Source: RGIG1959 sp051877215
GTDB lineage: Bacteria; Bacillota; Clostridia; Oscillospirales; Acutalibacteraceae
Length of the DNA stretch: 5,804 bases
Assembly (NCBI GenBank): GCA_051877215.1
Contig: JBJEIR010000017.1
Coordinates: forward strand, 1-5,804
Direction of reading: 5' to 3'
This document shows positions 5,731-5,804 of this stretch, piece by piece. Both the position numbers and the translations under genes were made by a program. The first letter of the stretch is position 1. The number at the start of each line of letters is the position of its first letter. The notes under the pieces were generated by a model that was not told the origin of the DNA, made no database searches, and saw only the letters and a list, made by a program, of their open reading frames with translations.

Positions 5731-5803
5731 ATAATAATATTCTGCATTTATCGGAAATAAGTAATAATCAGGTATATTTTCTCTCCTATATTTTCTCTCC
5801 CTC
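5721..5803. repeat. 11-bp inverted repeat bracketing an AT-rich segment
   Basis: GAGGGAGAGAA (5721-5731) is the exact reverse complement of TTCTCTCCCTC (5793-5803). The left arm is the tail of repeat copy 3. The right arm may be the edge of another, inverted copy that continues past the window. The 61 bp between are AT-rich and carry no gene. Confidence 0.5.
5773..5800. repeat. 14-bp perfect tandem duplication
   Basis: TATATTTTCTCTCC occurs at 5773-5786 and again, immediately adjacent, at 5787-5800. It lies at the right end of the AT-rich tail and overlaps the right arm of the inverted repeat at 5721-5803. Confidence 0.85.
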
Positions 5804-5804
5804 C

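Larger units (their letters stand above)
5374..5804. other. Intergenic region without a convincing gene
   Basis: About 430 bases follow leuB without a supportable CDS, tRNA or rRNA. The stretch contains two strong hairpins, a weaker GCCCC/GGGGC hairpin (5488-5492 with 5507-5511), a triple CGAC run (5467-5478), a palindromic repeat cluster (about 5581-5730), and an AT-rich tail (5731-5792) leading to a tandem duplication at the edge. The only open frame (74 codons, minus strand, 5523-5747) is made of these palindromes and has no ribosome binding site or family features. Confidence 0.8.

Noticed and set aside
5523..5747. 74-codon minus-strand open frame in the repeat region
   Set aside because: It consists of the palindromic repeats and a hairpin, lacks a convincing ribosome binding site and resembles no family.

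Overview
The window reads as a piece of a Clostridia chromosome (Bacillota), most likely an Oscillospiraceae/Ruminococcaceae-type gut anaerobe. The pointers are a moderately GC-rich sequence with strong AGGAGG-like ribosome binding sites, a canonical T-box leader, a YugP-type zinc peptidase, and intergenic palindromes of the 'GGCTCCCTC...GAGGGAGC...CACCGCAGGTG...GAGGGAG' kind that I associate from general familiarity with that group. No search was run, so the taxon is inference. All genes lie on the + strand.

Left part (1-2052): a tightly packed run of three genes. It starts with the C-terminal ~154 residues of a PLP-dependent class I aminotransferase cut by the window edge. Next is ispE (CDP-methylerythritol kinase of the non-mevalonate isoprenoid pathway), whose TTG start overlaps the aminotransferase stop. 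After 8 bases comes a membrane-bound neutral zinc metallopeptidase of the YugP family (HEAGH motif). Spacing suggests one transcript. No strong terminator is visible after the peptidase.

Middle (2053-2538): a regulatory region. A near-perfect sigma-A promoter (TTGACA, 17 bp, TATAAT) drives a T-box leader of about 290 nt. The leader has a Stem I with AG-bulge and specifier loop (CUC = leucine), a 14-nt T-box sequence, and mutually exclusive antiterminator and terminator hairpins. A 16-bp palindrome overlaps the -10 end and probable start site.

Right (2539-5373): leuA (long-form 2-isopropylmalate synthase with C-terminal leucine-regulatory domain) and leuB (3-isopropylmalate dehydrogenase). 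These are the first and third enzymes of leucine synthesis; the genes for the second (leuC/leuD) are not in the window. The logic is coherent: uncharged tRNA-Leu opens the T-box and leuAB is transcribed, while free leucine probably also inhibits LeuA directly.

End (5374-5804): about 430 noncoding bases. They hold a strong hairpin after leuB, a second hairpin with the same loop sequence, a cluster of related palindromic repeats, and an AT-rich stretch with a 14-bp tandem duplication at the window edge.

I see no undescribed multi-gene system. The items most worth a second look are the T-box/operator-like architecture in front of leuA and the repeat cluster at the right end.
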